From: Nitrosomonas ureae
GTDB lineage: Bacteria > Pseudomonadota > Gammaproteobacteria > Burkholderiales > Nitrosomonadaceae
DNA: 37,119 bases
Reading direction: 5' to 3'
NCBI GenBank assembly: GCA_945872825.1
Contig: CAMCBD010000019.1
Coordinates: 1-37,119 of the forward strand
Shown here: positions 34,623 to 37,119 of the stretch, in pieces
Layout: each line of letters starts with the position of its first letter
How positions within the stretch are numbered: position 1 is the stretch's first letter
Made by a program: the position numbers and the translations under genes
The notes under the pieces: generated by a model
What the model saw: only the letters and a program-made list of their open reading frames with translations
What the model was told of the DNA's origin: nothing
Database searches by the model: none

Positions 34623-35873
34623 ATGCAAACTAAGCTCGCTGATTTTATAAAAAATTCTCCGCAAGGACAGGAAGCGGATGCCATTCTACGCAGTTGTGTG
34701 CATTGCGGTTTTTGTTTGGCTACTTGCCCGACTTATCAGATTCTGGGTGATGAACTGGATAGTCCGCGCGGTCGTATTTATCTGATGAAGCAGATGCTGG
34801 AGGGGCAGCCGGTTACGCAAAAAACGCAATTGCATCTGGATCGCTGCTTGACTTGCCGCGCTTGTGAAACAACTTGCCCATCTGGGGTGCGGTATGGAGA
34901 ATTGGTGGATATCAGCCGCGACCTGCTTGAAAAGCAGGTGAAACGTGATGTTAAGTCGGGTGTGATGCGTTATATGCTACGCAAGATCTTGCCAAATTCA
35001 TTGATATTCAATGTATTGCTTAAATCAGGGCAAGCAGTGCGCCCATTTCTGCCGGAAAGTTTAAAAAAAACAATCCCGGTCAAGCCTAAACCCGTTAAAA
35101 AATGGCCTGTCGCGAATCATGCACGCAAAATGCTGGTACTCGATGGTTGTGTGCAACCGGTATTAGCGCCCAACATCAATGCAGCGACTGCACGTGTACT
35201 GGATAATCTCGGTATATCTTTGATCAAGGCAGAGAAGGCGGGGTGCTGCGGCGCTGTTACTTTTCACTTGAATGCCCAGCAGGAAGGTTTGGATTATATG
35301 CGCCGCAATATTGATGTGTGGTGGCCATGGGTTGAACGGGATGGAATTGAAGCGATTGTGGTGACAGCCAGCGGGTGTGGTGTAACTGTAAAAGAATATG
35401 GACACTTGTTGCAGCATGATCCAGTTTATGCCGGGAAAGCAGCCAGAATATCAGCACTTGCAAAAGATATTAGCGAAATACTCCATGCTGAGCTTGAAAA
35501 CATCGAGCGATTGATGAATCAACAAAATGCCAATACCGATAAAATAAAACTGTCTTTTCACTCCCCTTGTACTTTGCAACACGGTATGAAAATTCGTGGT
35601 GTAGTTGAAAAAATCCTGATTGCCGCTGGTTTTGACTTGGTTATCGTTCCCAATGGACACCTTTGCTGCGGCTCGGCTGGTACGTATTCCATTTTGCAAC
35701 CTGAGCTTTCGCAACAACTGCTGAAAAACAAAGTAGTTGCTCTGGAGTCTGGTAAACCTGATCAGATTGCCACTGCCAATATTGGTTGTCTGATGCATTT
35801 GCAAGGTGGCACCGCAACATCTGTCAAGCACTGGATTGAATTGGTTGATGAACGATTAGCCTGTGGTGAATAG
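34623..35873 (+). CDS. glcF: Glycolate oxidase, iron-sulfur subunit GlcF
   Basis: GlcF carries electrons from the flavin subunits to quinone. The 416-residue protein has two 4Fe-4S binding motifs near the N-terminus, CVHCGFCLATCP and CLTCRACETTCP. It has two CCG-type domains, with GCCGAVTFH in the middle and LCCGSAGTYSI near the end; these form a second kind of cofactor-binding site. HSPCTLQHGMKI precedes the last one. It starts directly at the glcE stop and ends the operon. No clear terminator follows. Confidence 0.95.
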   Translation: MQTKLADFIKNSPQGQEADAILRSCVHCGFCLATCPTYQILGDELDSPRGRIYLMKQMLEGQPVTQKTQLHLDRCLTCRACETTCPSGVRYGELVDISRDLLEKQVKRDVKSGVMRYMLRKILPNSLIFNVLLKSGQAVRPFLPESLKKTIPVKPKPVKKWPVANHARKMLVLDGCVQPVLAPNINAATARVLDNLGISLIKAEKAGCCGAVTFHLNAQQEGLDYMRRNIDVWWPWVERDGIEAIVVTASGCGVTVKEYGHLLQHDPVYAGKAARISALAKDISEILHAELENIERLMNQQNANTDKIKLSFHSPCTLQHGMKIRGVVEKILIAAGFDLVIVPNGHLCCGSAGTYSILQPELSQQLLKNKVVALESGKPDQIATANIGCLMHLQGGTATSVKHWIELVDERLACGE

Positions 35874-36082
35874 ATCAAATTTATTAATGCAATTGCGAAA
35901 ATTTTGTTTATGATCAGTTTCGAATTCCAATTATTGCTTGTGCTGAAAAATTGGGAGGCCCTGTCTGTAGGTTGTATACGGTAACTCGATTTGTCATTGT
36001 TTGATAAGCAAGGGAGTTAACGGAGATCTGAAAGTTAAACGATTAAAAATGTTCATTTCGATTAAAATTCTGAATTTTTTGT

Positions 36083-36117
36083 TATACAATCCCGTGCTAA
36101 GTTGTTCGGGCGGGATT
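36083..36117 (+). promoter_or_regulatory. Possible promoter and operator of the His-rich protein gene
   Basis: A TATACA/TACAAT -10-like box at 36084-36090 is followed directly by a perfect inverted repeat, AATCCCG (36088-36094) and CGGGATT (36111-36117). It would overlap the transcription start and could be a repressor site or an RNA hairpin. The upstream DNA is AT-rich, and no convincing -35 hexamer is visible. Confidence 0.4.
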
Positions 36118-36171
36118 TCTGAGCATACATAAATGAATAAATTAGCTTACAGATAACAAATTGGAGAGAAC

Positions 36172-36936
36172 ATGAAGGTAGTTTCTAGAAGTGGTTGGGT
36201 AGCAAAATTAAGCGGCGCTATTTTGGCATCTTTTTTAGCGCTACCGGTATATGCACAGTTAATGCTCGCTCATGAAGGTCATCATGATGCAGGGGGGTGT
36301 ACGATAACCAATGCTGAATTCCCAATAGCATTCAGTGCTTACGAAGTTCCTGAAAACGATCTGCCGCCAATGCACTCATATTGTTCAAACATACCAACGC
36401 CTGGTAGAGTGCAACTGACTGTGGAATTGTCTGACTGGGATTCTCGTGAAATACCCTTGGCTGTGCGTTTGGTAAAAGCTGGACATAGTGGTCACGGCGG
36501 TGGGTATAGCGATAACCAAGGAAGCACGGCGGTCAGTAAAGAAGTAGCAAGCAATAAAGAAGATCACAGCGGTCATAATATGGATGAGCATTCCGATCAT
36601 GCGATGGAGCATGAAGGGCCTGGGGGAACAGATTCCAGCGCTGCTGAGCACGGTATTAATTATATTCCATATATGAAACATACTTCTGGAATCATAGTGG
36701 TCTCTGCAGTACTTGAAAAAGGGCATTATGAAATTTTGCTAGAAAGAAAGGATGATGCAGGTAATGTTGTTGTTGCTGGCCGTATTCCTTTTGGTGTCGG
36801 TGGTGCTGGCGGCCATGGTAGTCATGGCGGTGGTTTTGGTCTGATGGAATTTATCGTATTACTGCTGGTATCTGTTGGTGGCGGATTTTATTTCTTATAC
36901 CGCAGGAAATCGAAACAGCTAGCAGATAAATCTTAG
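36172..36936 (+). CDS. His-rich membrane-anchored periplasmic protein of unknown function
   Basis: The 254-residue protein has a signal peptide (cleavage near AYAQ, about residue 28). The periplasmic part starts with LAHEGHHDAGGC and two Cys residues. An Ig-like beta region follows (VQLTVELSDWDSREIPLAVR and later GHYEILLERKDDAGN), with a His/Asp/Gly-rich insert between about residues 104 and 160 (DHSGHNMDEHSDHAMEHEG). The C-terminal membrane helix (about 224-242) and basic tail give an outside-anchored topology. The His, Met and Cys residues suggest copper or other metal binding; that is inference. GGAGAG lies four bases before the ATG. Its tail resembles the fragment at 3-149. Confidence 0.8.
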   Translation: MKVVSRSGWVAKLSGAILASFLALPVYAQLMLAHEGHHDAGGCTITNAEFPIAFSAYEVPENDLPPMHSYCSNIPTPGRVQLTVELSDWDSREIPLAVRLVKAGHSGHGGGYSDNQGSTAVSKEVASNKEDHSGHNMDEHSDHAMEHEGPGGTDSSAAEHGINYIPYMKHTSGIIVVSAVLEKGHYEILLERKDDAGNVVVAGRIPFGVGGAGGHGSHGGGFGLMEFIVLLLVSVGGGFYFLYRRKSKQLADKS

Positions 36937-36972
36937 TATGTTCTTTGCTGTAGAGAAACTGGTTGAATTATC

Positions 36973-37001
36973 TTGACAGGTCAGTTATGAGTCAGTAGTC
37001 T
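36973..37001 (+). promoter_or_regulatory. Possible promoter near the window end
   Basis: A consensus -35 TTGACA (36973-36978) is separated by 17 bases from TAGTCT (36996-37001), a moderate -10. The next gene would lie beyond the window. The remaining bases to 37119 are rich in G and A on this strand and contain no open frame that I can support. Confidence 0.35.
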
Positions 37002-37119
37002 GGCCTGGATTGGGTTGTTTGTGGGGCATGATGGAAAGGAAGGACTAGTAATGTGGAAGGCATGATGTAGTATGAATGGGAAGGTCATGCGATAGAAGAC
37101 GAGAAGAAGCTTGAGAGAG

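Noticed and set aside
1-37119. CRISPR arrays, tRNA or rRNA genes, prophage genes, reverse transcriptase
   Set aside because: None was recognised on either strand; the repeats seen are palindromes, not spaced direct repeats.

Overview
The window looks like a chromosomal segment of a betaproteobacterium, probably a Nitrosomonas-type ammonia oxidiser. That is inference from gene content: a glycolate oxidation operon as used by CO2-fixing chemolithotrophs, a PEP-CTERM surface protein, late cobalamin synthesis, polyphosphate metabolism, and His-rich membrane-anchored periplasmic proteins. No rRNA, tRNA or marker gene is present to prove it.

Layout. 1-149 is the C-terminal tail of a membrane-anchored protein. 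621-5063 (minus) is a tightly overlapping cobalamin operon, cobQ-cobU-cobT-cobC-cobS, for nucleotide-loop assembly. 5158-5569 is a decayed UPF0149/YecA-type gene with a SEC-C tail. 5773-13963 is a type I restriction-modification island in the order hsdM, hsdS, RhuM-Fic/Doc, RAYT transposase with REP copies, vapB, vapC, hsdR, ending against an IS5-family transposase remnant. 14374-18854 holds housekeeping and regulatory genes: the tRNA hydroxylase trhO, a Crp/Fnr regulator with a small membrane protein, a DUF4156 lipoprotein, and a LemA/GIDE pair.

18867-21228 (minus) is a polyphosphate module (class III PPK2 plus CYTH-CHAD). 21355-21491 is a foldback repeat. It is followed by a CHRD/PEP-CTERM protein, an isoaspartyl peptidase, a small secreted protein, an unknown membrane protein, a frameshifted carotenoid-biosynthesis gene and an L,D-transpeptidase lipoprotein. 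27591-29108 encodes a TIR-transmembrane-FGE-sulfatase protein whose 3' end resembles the variable region of a diversity-generating retroelement (DGR), with a GC-rich hairpin just after the stop codon and a repeat-packed intergenic region. 29447-31113 encodes a methyltransferase and a BASS-family transporter. 31179-35873 is the glycolate salvage operon glxR-glcD-glcE-glcF. The window ends with a His-rich membrane-anchored periplasmic protein whose tail resembles the fragment at the window start.

Most notable: (1) a membrane protein that may couple a hypervariable outer domain to a cytoplasmic TIR effector, diversified in trans because no reverse transcriptase is in view; (2) a restriction island in which REP-type palindromes have been absorbed in frame into two genes and have supplied the stop codon of a third; (3) several orphan hairpins and foldback elements.
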